From: Xestospongia muta
Lineage: Eukaryota; Porifera; Demospongiae; Haplosclerida; Petrosiidae
Length of the DNA: 64,000 nucleotides
Reading direction: 5' to 3'
Assembly (NCBI GenBank): GCA_963693285.1
Contig: OY848919.1
Span: 1,387,594-1,451,593, forward strand
Position 1 is the first letter of the stretch. Each line of letters begins with the position of its first letter. Shown in pieces: positions 39,970-52,650 of the stretch. A program made the position numbers and the translations under genes. The notes under the pieces were generated by a model. The model saw only the letters and a program-made list of their open reading frames with translations, was not told where the DNA came from and did not search any database.

Positions 39970-40315
39970 AATTTTAAAAAGTAGAGTTACAATAGGTCTC
40001 ACTTTCTTTTAAAGCTTTGTTATAGTCTTCTGCAATTGTCTTCTCACCAATAGCTTCTGTCCTCAGTGTTTCTATAATCTCTCTTCTCGTAGCACTGGGA
40101 TTAGAACTAAGCCACAATTCAAACATTTTAATAGCTTTGAAACCACTGTCTTCATTCATCAATCTGATACCCTCTAGCTTAGAAGTATCTAACTTGAGGA
40201 GTACGCCAAATGTGTACCATTTTGTTTTGACTCTAACGTGCCTACATAACTCATCAAGAGTTGGTTTTTCGTTAAAAAAGGCCTCAAAACCAGTTAGTTC
40301 TCCTCCAACTGCCAT

Positions 40316-40860
40316 AGCGAATATAGCGCAGCAAAATAGGTGGAAGTGGCTCAGATTGCGCATGCTCAACAACAACTCACACGAATCCCGCCCACAAGCT
40401 ATTTAGTTATTCATAGAACAATCAACTCAGTAAGTATATAAAGAATGAGGTCTGAGGGCAGTGATAGTTGTGATATTATTGTTGACAATCACTTTTACTG
40501 GAAGATCTGTAAGAAACTCACTTAATTTAAACTAGCTTTCCTAAATCATAGTATGGAGGATGTTTATATTATCATGTGTTCATCCAAAGACAGTGGTGTT
40601 ATTTTAAACATAGAATGATCAGATAGAGAGAGTAGTTCTGTTGTAGCACTAACAGATAATAGTTCTTTATTATGCAATAAATTAAACTATTAATAATAAC
40701 AGTTAAATTGTTATTACTTAATTTTTATTTTTTATATTCTATCCTGTACATATATAAAGTGTCAAGAAATTACATAATTGTATCAGACCATATGTTCACT
40801 TAATCATTTCATTTGTTGTATGTAAAGATGTTCACTACATCTTATCACTATTTGTTTTAT
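40316..40860. other. Spacer between copy B and kinesin remnant 3
   Basis: Its right two thirds (about 40600-40880) matches 50725-51018 downstream of copy A, including acatatataaagtgt and gtttacggaaac. No gene seen; probably includes the copy B promoter. Confidence 0.6.
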
Positions 40861-43610
40861 TGACGTTTACGGAAACACTAAAACTGTCTTTGAGTTTCCT
40901 CCTAAGGAGTCCTGAAGAAGGTGTCAATTTACTGTTCCAATAAGATATATGAGTATATTTACCATCAACAAGTGTTGTAATGACAGTGAACTATTAATAT
41001 TAGTAGCTTCATCTTTTATAACACCAGTAGCTCCAGTCTTTGATATATACTCAGAGCACCTTAAAAAAAAAAAAATATATATATATATATAATCATTTAT
41101 ATAAATGTACTATCACTGAATACATCTCATATCATTTTCTTTACAAATTTACAACTGAATCTACTAATGTAGTTTTCTCCTTTAGGATACAATAAACTAA
41201 TATCATGTGACATATAGACTTGATTGTAAATAATAGACTTATAATTCTCTGGGAATTGCTTATTATCATTTAATTAATGGGAAGAATTAAAAAAATTGAT
41301 AGAGGAATAAATGGTCAAATCAATGTTGTATTGATGGACGGATGAGTGAATTGATAGATGAATAGATGAATATCTTAATATTCTATATACTGTACTTGTC
41401 CTTTACTTCTAGCAACGTAACTAAAGATATGACCAAATGAGTTTGATATAATACCTCTTGTCTCTGGTACATTCTCTCCGGTCAATGTATATGTCTTACT
41501 AGTACCTGTTTGACCATAGGATAAAATAGTACTTACAATGAGAGAGAGTCATCTGATGATCATGTATCCATCTGTCCATCAGTTTATACATCAATCTATA
41601 TCTATATTATCTACTCACTAATATTATATTATTATATCTATATCCATCAATCTATTAATGTGTGTGTCAAACTGTCCATTTATACATTCATTTATCTATA
41701 TTTCCATCTATCAATCCATTCATTCATCCATTATACCATTATATCCTTCTAATACGGCATCAACAATAATAGGTCATGGTGTCTCATTATAAACTACAGC
41801 TTGAGTAGTATCAGCTCCAATACCATATCAAAAGTGAAAGTCTTTGTAGGTTTTCTTATACATTTTATGCAAGGTAATTTGACTATTTTGAAATATAAGA
41901 TTATAAATATAGAGAATAAAGAGATGGATGGATCAGTGTGAACAATCCATTTATTCATGAAGGTAGTAGTCTGGTTGACCACACCTGGCATGTCAAGTAA
42001 TTTACCAACATATTTACTATATAAATTAGTTGTTAATTTTATCAGCTTTTAATCTTTTAATTTACTTTCATTAATTAATTAACAAAATATTTTGACAAAC
42101 TTTCTGATTCTTTTCCTAAGAAATCTGAAGAGTTCTTCTATAAACAATATCTAGATATGACATAGTCAGTTAGTATATATGTACACAATAAGAAGGAACT
42201 GACCATCTCTGTTACTTTCATAGGAAGATAACTAGGTAAGAGAGAAGGATTGGTTTGATAACTGGAGAGTTCCCTTGGCTAATAAGCGGGGCACACACAT
42301 GTATGCACTCTTTCTCTCTCTCTCTCTCTACCTCCTCATTTTCTTTCTCTTCTTTGTCCTTTACAGAAGGAACAGGTTCTATGAAGAATTCCTTACAGTC
42401 ATCTTTAAGTAGTCCGTGTATTATCCAACTAGATAGCTGTTTATATAGGACACCATGACATGTGTACAGGAGACTACATATAAGGACAATATGATATGTA
42501 TTACTGAGTTATATCTGTTTATGTATCCATAAATACATCTATTTGTCCATTTATCCATTCTATCTATCCATTTACCTTTCATATGCTACTTTATGCATCC
42601 ATTCATCCATTATACCATTATATCAATCTATATAATACAGCATCCACAATAATAGGTCATGGGGTCTCATTGTTAACTTCAGCCTGAGTACTATCAGCTC
42701 CAAATACCATATCAAAAGTGAAAGTCTTTGTAGATTCTCTCATACCTTTTTATACAAGGTAAGTTGACTATTTTGAAATATAAGATTATAAATATAGACA
42801 ATGCACAGATGGATCACTGTGAACAATCCATTCATTCATGAAGGTAGTAGTCTGGCTGACCACATCTGACATGTCAAGTAATTTACCATCACAATACCAA
42901 CTAACTAATACAATATTAATAATATATAAATTACCTTATATCTTAATATATGTTTAATAGAAGTATCTATAATGATACTAGTTTTGTCATTATTAAACAA
43001 TTGTCATCCCTTCTTGTCATTATTAGGTCCAGTTTAAGTAATGCAATAGAAAATTTAGCAATAGGATTCCTTAAACTCATCTATTGTACTTTGGGACTCC
43101 TAACTGTTTTCTTAAACTCTATAAGATATGATAAGAATTATAAGTATTTTGACGGCAAACTTGGACATCTCCTTGAAGGCAGTAGTCTGGTTGGTCATAC
43201 CTAATATGTCAGAGTCTTCCATATGTCCTAGTTGTTTATCTGGTATTACTACCCACTTAGTGTAAGAGAAAGTACTGTAGGTGATTTCTGATAAAATAGC
43301 AAAGTGGGTGGGAATCATTTTCCTTTAACAAGAAAATACCAGACAACTAGCTGAATAGATGGTCATATGAACAGATAATAGTAGATGTAATATAACTAGT
43401 AATTACTTATTTTTATTGCATATATTTATTTTATACCTATAATTTCTCCTTTTGTTTGATCAACATGTACAATGACTGTGTTATTGTTGTTGATCTCTGT
43501 CTTGTTCATTGGTCAACATTGTACAGCTAGATTGTCTACTTCTTCTTTGTGTTTTAAATTATCTCCTCCTTCTCCAGTCTGTGCAAACAAGAAGCATAAC
43601 ACAACATTAT
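40860..43610 (-). pseudogene. Kinesin-2-like remnant 3, most complete motor copy
   Basis: Minus-strand pieces in motor order: about 43605-43440 (EEVDNLAVQC, stop, PMNKTEINNNNTVIVHVDQ); about 42775-42640 (KTFTFDMVFGADSTQAEV); 41880-41765 (KTFTFDMVLE.., a second copy of the same exon); 41525-41390 (SYGQTGTSKTYTLTGENV, RGIISNSFGHIFSYVARSKG); about 41060-40965 (SEYISKTGATGVIKDEATNI), the AGSER-SKTGATG...EATNIN region; about 40950-40870 (THISYWNSKLT, then frame shift, LLQDSLGGNSKTVLV). These are the hallmark motifs of a KIF3A/B-type motor, with Ser for Gly in the P-loop. The stop, the frameshift and the embedded TUBGCP4 fragment show it is decayed. Confidence 0.75.
42005..42600 (-). pseudogene. 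TUBGCP4-like fragment 2, nested in kinesin remnant 3
   Basis: Same pieces as the fragment at 30.8-31.7 kb: 42475-42335 (LYKQLSSWIIHGLLKDDCKE) and 42290-42210 (LPSYLPMKVTE). The middle exon is stop-free here (KDKEEKENEE before the donor), unlike fragment 1. It sits between two copies of the kinesin KTFTFD exon. A short (CT)n at about 42309-42330 follows the donor on the sense strand as (GA)n. Confidence 0.58.
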
Positions 43611-43619
43611 TCTAAGTAA

Positions 43620-44410
43620 CTTACCGCCATGTTTACTTGAGGGTTTGCATTTTTCCATAGTTACACACCACACCTATTAAAGTAGCAGCTGTAGATTCCA
43701 GCAGCTGTCGGTGAGAAAAAGTTTGCTGCTTAAGCCTTTACTGCTTTAAGCCTTCTTTACTAGAAACTACTAATGATAGAAGATAACTAACTAGCAAAAC
43801 TGCTAACTACTAGATACAGTCTACTTCTGTTAATAGAAACTAAGTTTGTTTAGTAGTAAGTTAATAGTTGTAATGTTATCAAGAAATCTTCTGATGTTGT
43901 ATGGATCAGTACTTTCATGGAATTGTTAAAAGTGAGTGTTTTATTAAATAGAACGTGTTATTAAATATAATATTAATTTGTTAAGTGAACTGTGTCTAGG
44001 AAATAAGTTTTTAGGTGATTTGACAAATTAATTGACTTTAATTAATGGATTTTTTATTAGCAGTAGTAATTAGTGGTATTAGACGTAGCGATAATATTTA
44101 ATTTTATATAGCTACTAACTAGAGGCCTATTACTGTACAATTTAGTCTAGTTTGTTTGTTATAATTGTATTTGTAAATATTAGAAATAACAATATTGAAG
44201 CTTTTATTATTAATTAATGTAGGCGTGGTCAATTGTCAAGTAGAGAAGTTGCGTTTTTCTAGAGAAGAAGTGAATTATAAAAATTGTTAACTTTGTTAGA
44301 AGACAAAGAACTGGAAACTAAAGTATTTAACTAATAATTGACTTATTTGAATTTGAAATAATTTATTTTTTGTAAAAATATATCAGCAATAGTACAAAAA
44401 TAACTAATAA
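43620..44410. other. Spacer, duplicated 3' flank of copy A
   Basis: Closely matches 21090-21720, and in part 22540-22900, including attgacttatttgaattt just beyond the LRR stop. No gene seen. Confidence 0.7.
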
Positions 44411-46232
44411 TTAATGGAGTCTTTCCCCATCAAAGACCACACTCAAACTATTATTGTTAACACAAACATTTTGTAATTGTTGTTTACCAAATTTAGTAAT
44501 TTTAGGACAGTCAAAGAGATGTAGTACTTGTAATGTTTTAGTGTTATAAATGAGATTAGAGAAATGTGGTATGTCTTTATCAGTAATATTATTGTCATAC
44601 CACAACCATAATCTCTTGATTATTTTATTACCAACTACAGCAGTTGTTAATAAGCGGTAAGTACCTGGTACGAGAGGTGAGGAGTTAAGAATTAGGTCCT
44701 CCATTGTTTGGTTATAAGTTAGTACTTGAGATAGTTGACTGACACAGTTACTATCAAAAGGAGTGTTCATTATATAAAGACTCCTCACTTGACATTCATT
44801 AATATCAGTTAATATTGTAAGTAAACTTTGAGGAGATAATGAGTTGAGTTTAATCCACCATGTTGTGTGTCGTCGTCTCTTTAATTGACGTATCACTTCT
44901 TTACATTCTGCCACAGTAGATGAAGTAAGTATAACTCTATCACTCTCCCACTTAATACTTCCAGTGTCTCCTATAATAAAACATAGTTACTATATAATAT
45001 TTTACACACACAACAATAGCTATACACACACTCTAACATGCTCAACTACGATTGTCAAGGTCTAACGAAGAAGACGACGCCATTACTAGTGTTAGGTTAC
45101 TATAGCAATGATGTACGGAGATGAACGGATTCTACAAAACGGACTTAAATTTACTGAGTGTTATACTAATGATTTACTATATTAGATGATCTGCCAGGAT
45201 GGGGACGTCACTATCTACTATTGAGACGGACACACAAGGTACTGAACTGTCTGATAGACGTCAGTGAGGATGACTCAGTCATATCACTAGTCAAAATGAT
45301 TCGTAATTAACCAGCAACACTCAAGCATGAATCATCATGATGTCTGGTAACAGAGTTTTTGTTTGACTTGTCTTTTGTGTGTTTATATCAACTGATTGAC
45401 ATTTCTCTTTTACCTTAAAAATGCCATGATGTAATAAAACATTATATTTAATGTTGTGATATGATATCATAATGTAAGTTATGTAATTTATAATGTACTT
45501 CAATATTTTTGAAACAATAATTATTTAAAAATATCCTATCAACATTGAAGCTGGAACGTGTGTGTAATAATAGTGACATCATTTCTCTATGTCAGCTAAT
45601 GAACACCTGTTAACTCACAGATGTCATTTCAATATTTTCATATCAGCTCAAGATTACTATTCTTCTCTCCATTTTTTTGTTTTTCTTATATTTTCATCAT
45701 ACATGATAGTACATGTATACATATAGCTGAAAATATTGGGAGGAATTAATTTGATCATGTTCATAATTGTTGAATTTCTACAACTTTTGATGCTACACTT
45801 ATTTTAATATATTAATATATAGTAAGCTTTAAATTTTATTCTCTCCAATATTTTCACTATATTCAATACAATACATATACTATACATTCATGTCAGTACA
45901 TGTACGAATCTAGATAATAATATTATTAACTATAAAGCATGTACTGGTACTTTACTTATATGAAATAAAATTCAAATTTGAACAGTACTGCTTGTGTCTT
46001 CTAGAACAAGGTGACACAATATAGTCATTAAATTGTATACTCAATTCCTCTACATCTTTTATAATATCAGTGGTATAGTCCTAGGTAGTGATGTCATGAG
46101 CAACTATTCTTGCATTATTTGATAATGTGTTTGTTGTTCAGTTCTTGATCTCTAATGATCATGTGACTAAGTAACCTGTGATTTTATTTGTTGTGTCAGT
46201 TTATGGTATGTCAAATATAACTATATACACTA

Positions 46233-46283
<51 letters not shown>

Positions 46284-49200
46284 CACTAAATAGTTGAGGT
46301 ACAGGAATCTCCTCCATTTGTATTTTACAAATTGACTTTAAAAATTATACTAACCCAACCATACAGTGTAGTATTGTATTTGGAGTCCTAGTTTCCACAT
46401 TATACTCAAGCTCTGAAGATATCTTGATGTAAACAATAACTTGGACTACATTAATTGGTACATGTATAGGTACTACTGTTATGACGTATCCAATATAGTT
46501 TACTAAGAAATATTTGATAATTGAAATTGCTATTGTTACTTAGCCATTGGTGATGCATATCCATTACTCGAATACAATTTCTTACACAATGTCAAGGACA
46601 AGTATCATGATGTAAGCAACTAATCAAATAGACTGGCATGTCCATGAAATTAATTTTACATGTAATTGTTGCTTGTGAAATCATCCAAACTTATCATGTG
46701 TTATAGGAGTGTGCTGTATAACTGTAAGCTAGTACACACTTAACCATAGTCCTTTAAATATTACTAAAGTTATAATGACAGCTTACTTGGTACTTCTTCA
46801 TTATCTGATGATTCTTGTTGTCTGTCTTCCTCATCTGTATCTTTTGATGTTAACTGAGTGATGATTTTATCATTCTCTGTCAATTGAAGAGTTAGTGAAC
46901 TAATCACCTCCTGTAGTTCTGTAATCTCTTACATTTACAATACGTGTACAATAAATTCATATCATATAGATGTATTGATAATGACTAAAAAGATCTAGAA
47001 TGATATATTTTCTTTGACATTCAATCCTTAAAGCAACTGAGTGCTGTACTCAAGCACTAAGTGCCTTCAAGTAAACAGTCCACTTTGGTAACTTTCCTGA
47101 TATCTGATTAATACCTTAATTTGTGTCACATCACTGTAGGTACTATTGCTAACTACAACATTGCTTTAAAAGAGATTGAGTAATTTGTTTCTGTGCTTAT
47201 ATATACAATTAGAAAACTATAAGATAGTTCCATCTTTTCAATATCAGATATTTGACAGAATACTCCATGTGACTGACCAATCATATTGCCTATATATAAA
47301 TTACTATATCTTACTTTGACTAGTGATGTCATGATCATCCACTCTGTCATCTGGTTCTTCTTGAATTAGTTTGTCATCTAATGATGGCTCTTGTTGGCTA
47401 GCTAGTACCTCCTCAAACTTTTGACTTAACTGAGGATCATAACTTTTAATTTGATCACGTAACTGTACCACCTGAGACTGTAGAGCTAAACACATTATCT
47501 GATATAATAAAATATCTAGTAATTGTTTACCTTTCATGTTCTCCATCAACTGACTAATTTTTTCATCTCTCTCCATTAAATGTAAAGTTAGTGAAGCTAT
47601 CTTCTCTTGTAGTATCTCAATCTCTTCTTGTTTGTCTACTAATACCTTATCAGTAGCTATAGAACATAACCATATACCGGTATGGTATGTACTACTAACA
47701 GTACTATAGCTCACCTTCTTTATATCTGACTAACTTTTCAATCTCTAAGGTCTTTGCCTTACTCATTCTATCTAATAGTTTCAGCCTCTCTATTTACGTT
47801 AGGTAGATAGTTATAACTCAATTAATGTACATGTACCTGATAAAGTGTCAGTTGATGATTGATCTTGTGGTCCTTCTCTGTCCATACCGTGTGCTAGTAA
47901 TAATAAAATATACAAATATAATACAGTGCTGATTATTGTTAGCTCCTAGTGTTGTTAAGAAATAATTGTAACAAAGACATTATCCAGTTGTCATATTAAT
48001 TTTATTGTAAAGTATTGGTGGGAAAAAATTATTTGGCAGCTGTAAAATAGCAATTAAAATTTTATAATTTTATGCAAATCCTAATAACTGTAGGCATGAC
48101 AGCTGAAAAAAAAATTCAAAATCATTATATTAATTTTAACCCTTCAACAATGATACCCAAGCTATGATATGTGCTAAAATATACTCAACTCACTTTCCTT
48201 TTCTTGGAGAGCAGAGGCTAACTTATCTGACTGTAACTGTCCTTCAGGAACAGCTAAAATAATATGTAAAGATTACTGACACACATGTGTACATCATACC
48301 TTCATCAAAGACATCTTTTGACCTCAGATGTTTACTAGAATAGTGTAACTCCTCTTTGAGTGAAGTAACCTTCTCTTCAAGAACTCTCATCTCATCCACC
48401 AGACTTCTAATCTCCTATATATATCAACACACACATTATTGTCTAGTACTGAACTCATGTCTTACTTTATCTTTGCTACGTTCATCCCATACAGTATGGA
48501 AGGCTATGGTTAACTTGATTACCCCCATCTTTATTAATATGTGAAGATTCTTTTGTGCTTCCATTAATAGAATATTAATTGCATTTTCTGGAGCATAACA
48601 GGTCACAATAATGGAGTTGCCTTCATCGATGTGTTTAACTAACACTCTCTTAGCCATCTTTCCAAATGCCTTCCACAAAAGCTCTCTTATTTCATTGAAG
48701 GTATGTTTATCAGTCTCCCATTCTAAGACAAACTTGATTGTCTCACATTTGAGAAGAGATGATGGACCTGTCATGAAATTCTCCTTTTGGCAAACACTGA
48801 GTTTGATTTCTTCACAGAGCTTATCAACTTCAGATTTGTAGGTAGTAATGTGAACTTGAGCTTCTTGAACATTGTAATGATCGATAATGGTTTCCAAGTA
48901 ACCAATATTAACTACAGTACATTTCTCTTCGACTACTTCCATGACATCATCAAATGATTCAGCTACAGACAGTTGAGGTTTTAGCTCTCGAAAGCATCTT
49001 CTGAGATATTTTTTGAGCTTTTCTAGCTTTGGTGAAGGCACTTCCAATGAAGCTGACTCAAGTGTTGGTGCTTCTGGTAAATTTGAAGGAGGTAATGCCA
49101 TAACAGCAGATTTAATAAGAGGTGATACGGTATCAATTAGTGTTCCAAATTTTCCTCTTATACGAACAAAGTTATCTTGATAAGTAGGTGACAGATAGAG

Positions 49201-49916
49201 CTCTGCTACACGACCTATAATAACAAATACATTATTTCAATGATTACATTAACTATATACTTACCGTAATCTTTAAGTGTGTCTTTTGCTACAAGTACTG
49301 TCTCCTCTGATTGTAATAAGACACTAGCGAAAACTTTCAATTGACTTGGTTCTTTAGATACTGTACTAGACAGTGCTCTCAATGGACCATCAGTTAGTAA
49401 ACCTCCTGACTGTTCAATTTCATCATATGTTTCTTTAGAGATAACTCCCTCTGTATATAACATCTGAACTACCTCCATAGGAAGAACAAGCTTTGACAAA
49501 CTTTCAGAATGTTTCTGAAGTATTTGATCAGTGAGATCATGAACTGTGTAATGATATAAAGAGAAAAAGTAATTTTAAAAAGTAGAGTTACAATAGGTCT
49601 CACTTTCTTTTAAAGCTTTGTTATAGTCTTCTGCAGTTGTCTTCTCACCAATAGCTTCTGTCCGCAGTGTTTCTATAATCTCTCTTCTCGTAGCAGTGGG
49701 ATTAGAACTAAGCCACAATTCAAACATTTTAATAGCTTTGAAACCACTGTCTTCATTCATCAATCTGATACCCTCTAGTTTAGAAGTATCTAACTTGAGG
49801 AGTACGCCAAACTTATACCACTTTGTTTCGATCCTTACGTGCCTGCATAACTCATCAAGAGTTGGTTTTTCGTTCAGAAAAGCCTCAAAACCAGGTAACT
49901 CTCCTCCAACTGCCAT
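44411..49916 (-). CDS. DEATH / CARD-like / coiled-coil / LRR protein, copy A, intact
   Basis: Eleven exons on the minus strand: 49604-49916, 49265-49543, 48466-49214, 48300-48414, 48194-48253, 47837-47893, 47715-47789, 47531-47656, 47315-47485, 46787-46927, 44411-44970; phases agree throughout, about 881 residues. Domains: DEATH (residues ~5-104), CARD-like (~105-197), central domain (~198-447, beginning with a block that reads GTLIDTVVPLIKFAV and containing ETIKFVLEWETDKHTFNE), coiled coil (~448-695), NLR-type LRRs (~696-881). There is no signal peptide or membrane segment, so it is probably cytosolic. No Walker A or B motif is visible. Death-fold plus LRR is known from NLR and PIDD-type signalling; a sensing or adaptor role is inference. 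The last 15 residues (SVVFDGERLH end) differ from copies B and C. The 45-nt intron 47486-47530 is in frame and stop-free. Confidence 0.85.
46236..46276. repeat. (AT)n microsatellite in intron of copy A
   Basis: About 20 AT units at the position equivalent to 33896-33972 in copy B. Confidence 0.93.
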
Positions 49917-51160
49917 AGCGAATAGCGTAGCAAAATATGTGGGAGTGGCTCAGATTGCGCATGCTCAAATACAACTCCAACTACCATAAATATTTCGATA
50001 TTCATAGATCAACCAACTCAGCAAATACATAATAAGTTCTGAGAGCAGTGATAGTTGTGATGCTATTGTTGACAATCACTTTTACTGGCAGATTCGTAAG
50101 TAACTCACTTAATTTAAACTAGCCTGCCATATTTGGTCATTCCTCCATCATGTCCGTAGATACATTGATGAGATGTCTAATGTTTCTCATCCATCATGAT
50201 TCTACTTTTTGAAGTATTTAGAAGCTGAATAACTTCTACTGTATGAACTTATGGCACAACATCCACTTGTTAGAGTTGGATGGATGTATGGAGAGATTAT
50301 AGACATCTAAAAAGAGAGTGAAGATGGACATTAGGCCATCATCATACATTTTATAATCAACTCTTCTCTATATATATACTTGTCAAAGTTAGTGTGATTT
50401 CATCTGATAATAACATATGGATATAATGTATGGCTTTGTTGCAGTGATCCAACTAATGGAATATGTTATTATGACATCATACAATTTATTTATCCTTCAC
50501 TTCTCTACTAGTTTTTGATATGCTTATTACATCAAATAGTGTTTTATTCTTCTACAAACTTTGTACTGATCCTTTAAAAGCTTGAGTTGGTTTCGTCACT
50601 GCATTGAAGAAAATGATCCTTTAACATTGGACATCATTATTGACTGAAATAATTTAACTGTTCAGATATAAACCTTATACTACAGAATAGGGGGTGTTTA
50701 TAACTATTATAATGTCTTCATCCAAAGACAGTGGTGTTATTTTAAACATAGAATGATCAGATAGAGCGAGTAGTTCTGTTGTAGCACTAACAGATGATAG
50801 CTCTTTATTATGTAATAAGATTAAACTATTAATAATAACAGTTAAATTGTTATTACTTATTTTTACGTTTTATAGTCTATCCTGTACATATATAAAGTGT
50901 TAAGAAATTACATGATTGTATCATACCATATGTTCACTTAATCATTTCATTTGTTGTATGTAAAGATGTCTACTACATCTTATCACTATTTGTTTTATTG
51001 ACGTTTACGGAAACATTCTGAAATTTGGACAGAAACAATAGTAGTATTAAAAAAATAATTGAAAATTAAACTCTGTACACTCCTCCACATGGCTATGTCA
51101 ACAGAGGCCATGACCTGCTGACTTTTCACTGTGAAAATAAAAGGCGTATAGCGCAGGATG
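49917..51160. other. Upstream region of copy A and end of the segmental duplication
   Basis: 49917-50120 shares sequence with the upstream regions of B and C and so probably holds the promoter. 50725-51018 copies 40600-40880 and stops at gtttacggaaaca, inside what is the last kinesin motor piece in remnant 3. At 50446 a short stretch gatccaactaatggaata is shared with the decayed TMEM184 exon at 52741. No intact gene. Confidence 0.65.
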
Positions 51161-51569
51161 CCTATACTATAGTTCTCTCATCTATCCTAAGTCGTGGCAC
51201 GAAAGAGCGACTGCGCAGAACCTGTTCTGGGTGCTCCTGTGTACAGTGGAGTTGCTGGTCCAAATGGCGTACCTGGATGACTGATGTACTGTTTATTGGG
51301 TATTGTTTAGTGCTGTTAATGTGGACTGGAGCTTTGATATACAATATATACGTGTTGTATAGAGGACCATTTACAGCATGGTATTATATGGCCTTTATAG
51401 TAATGTCTACTTTGGGTTTATCAATGATGACATTAAGACAATATTGGGTAAATTATACCAGACCTGATCTCCAACGTTATATCATTAGGGTTGCATTTTA
51501 TATGCCAGTGTATGGGTTTATTAGTGTAAGTACCTAGAATAACTACCATCTAATGTATGTCAGTACTTA

Positions 51570-51835
51570 TAACCTAGTAACCTCTTGACTAGTGAACATC
51601 AGTACTTACTACAGTGACCTAAGATAGCTACCATTAGTAAGCTCAAGACTAGTGAACATCAGTACTTACCCCAGTGACCTAGAATAGCTACCATTAGTAA
51701 GCTCAAGACTAGTGAACATCAGTACTTACCACAGTGACCTAGAATAGCTACCATTAGTAAGCTCTAGACTAGTGAACATCAGTACTTACCACAGTGACCT
51801 AGAATAGCTACCATTAGTAAGCTCTAGACTAGTAA
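51570..51835. repeat. 60-bp satellite array, inverted, in TMEM184-like intron 1
   Basis: Four to five units of gtgaacatcagtacttacc, agtgacctagaatagctacc and attagtaagctctagactag, the reverse complement of the satellite in the GLRX5 intron. Confidence 0.93.
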
Positions 51836-52628
51836 ACATACATATACTTTTAAAATGTCTATTTATTTCATGTAGTGGCTCTCAATGATATATCCAGATA
51901 CTTACATTTACATTCAAGCAATCAGACAAGTTTATTTAGCTTATATTCTCTATTGTTTTTTTGTATACATGGAAAACCATTTAAAAGCAGAACATAGTCC
52001 ACTTGATGAAGTCATGTCAAAACGTATACCAGTTAAACACTTTATATTGTGTTGTATATTCTTTCCTGATATACCATCAAAGTAAATATGGATTGATGGA
52101 CGAACAGATGGAAGGATGGATTTATGTGCAAGTCAATTAATTTAAACTATTATTTTTATAGATATTTATTGTTCTGGTGTAAAGTGGCTATTGTTCAGTT
52201 CATTGTTGTTCGTGTTATACTTTGTTTTGCAGACATGTAAGAGTTCAAAAAAAGATTTGATTACCCAGTAAAAATTATGTTGTGTACATTTTTTAGTGCA
52301 ACTGAAATTGCTGGTGTGTATCATGAGGGAGAACTGGTGTCCAATGGCTTCTTCCTTTATGATATTATCATTAATACCATCAGTCAGACTGTAAGGGATA
52401 GATGAATGGATGAATGGATAGACAGACTAATGGATGGATAGATGTGTAACATGGCTCTGTATGAAAAACTCTATTTCAAATATTTGTCTTTATAATTTGA
52501 GGATTCTATACTATTGAGTATGTGATCTAATGAAACCTTTTAAATCCAACTCAAAGCTAATTTTTATGGAGATTATATCTATTATTCCAGCTGTGTAAGG
52601 ATTAAAGAGTATTTATAAATTATAGTAC

Positions 52629-52650
52629 CTCTCTCTCTCTCTCTCTCTCT
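52629..52650 (+). repeat. (CT)n tract at an acceptor in the decayed TMEM184 gene
   Basis: A sense-strand (CT)n run that leads directly into the acceptor ctag at 52649-52652. Confidence 0.93.

Larger units (their letters stand above)
32042..40315 (-). pseudogene. DEATH / CARD-like / coiled-coil / LRR gene, copy B, disrupted
   Basis: Same exon plan as copy A: 40003-40315 (DEATH), 39429-39707 (CARD-like), 38632-39380 (central), 38468-38582, 38364-38423, 37764-37820, 37642-37716, 37458-37583, 37242-37412 and 34490-34630 (coiled coil), 32042-32609 (LRR). Reading frames of the first nine exons are intact. Two lesions occur at the 3' end. The acceptor of the exon at 34490-34630 has changed from taag to tatg, and the LRR exon has lost one T near 32395 (catttgatag against ccttttgatag in copy A), shifting frame after the first LRR, so its frame breaks between 32345 and 32400. 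Introns contain two short terminal-inverted-repeat elements and a 2.2-kb hAT insertion. It could still make a DEATH/CARD-like/coiled-coil protein without LRRs. A sequencing or allelic error cannot be excluded for the single-base loss. Confidence 0.78.
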
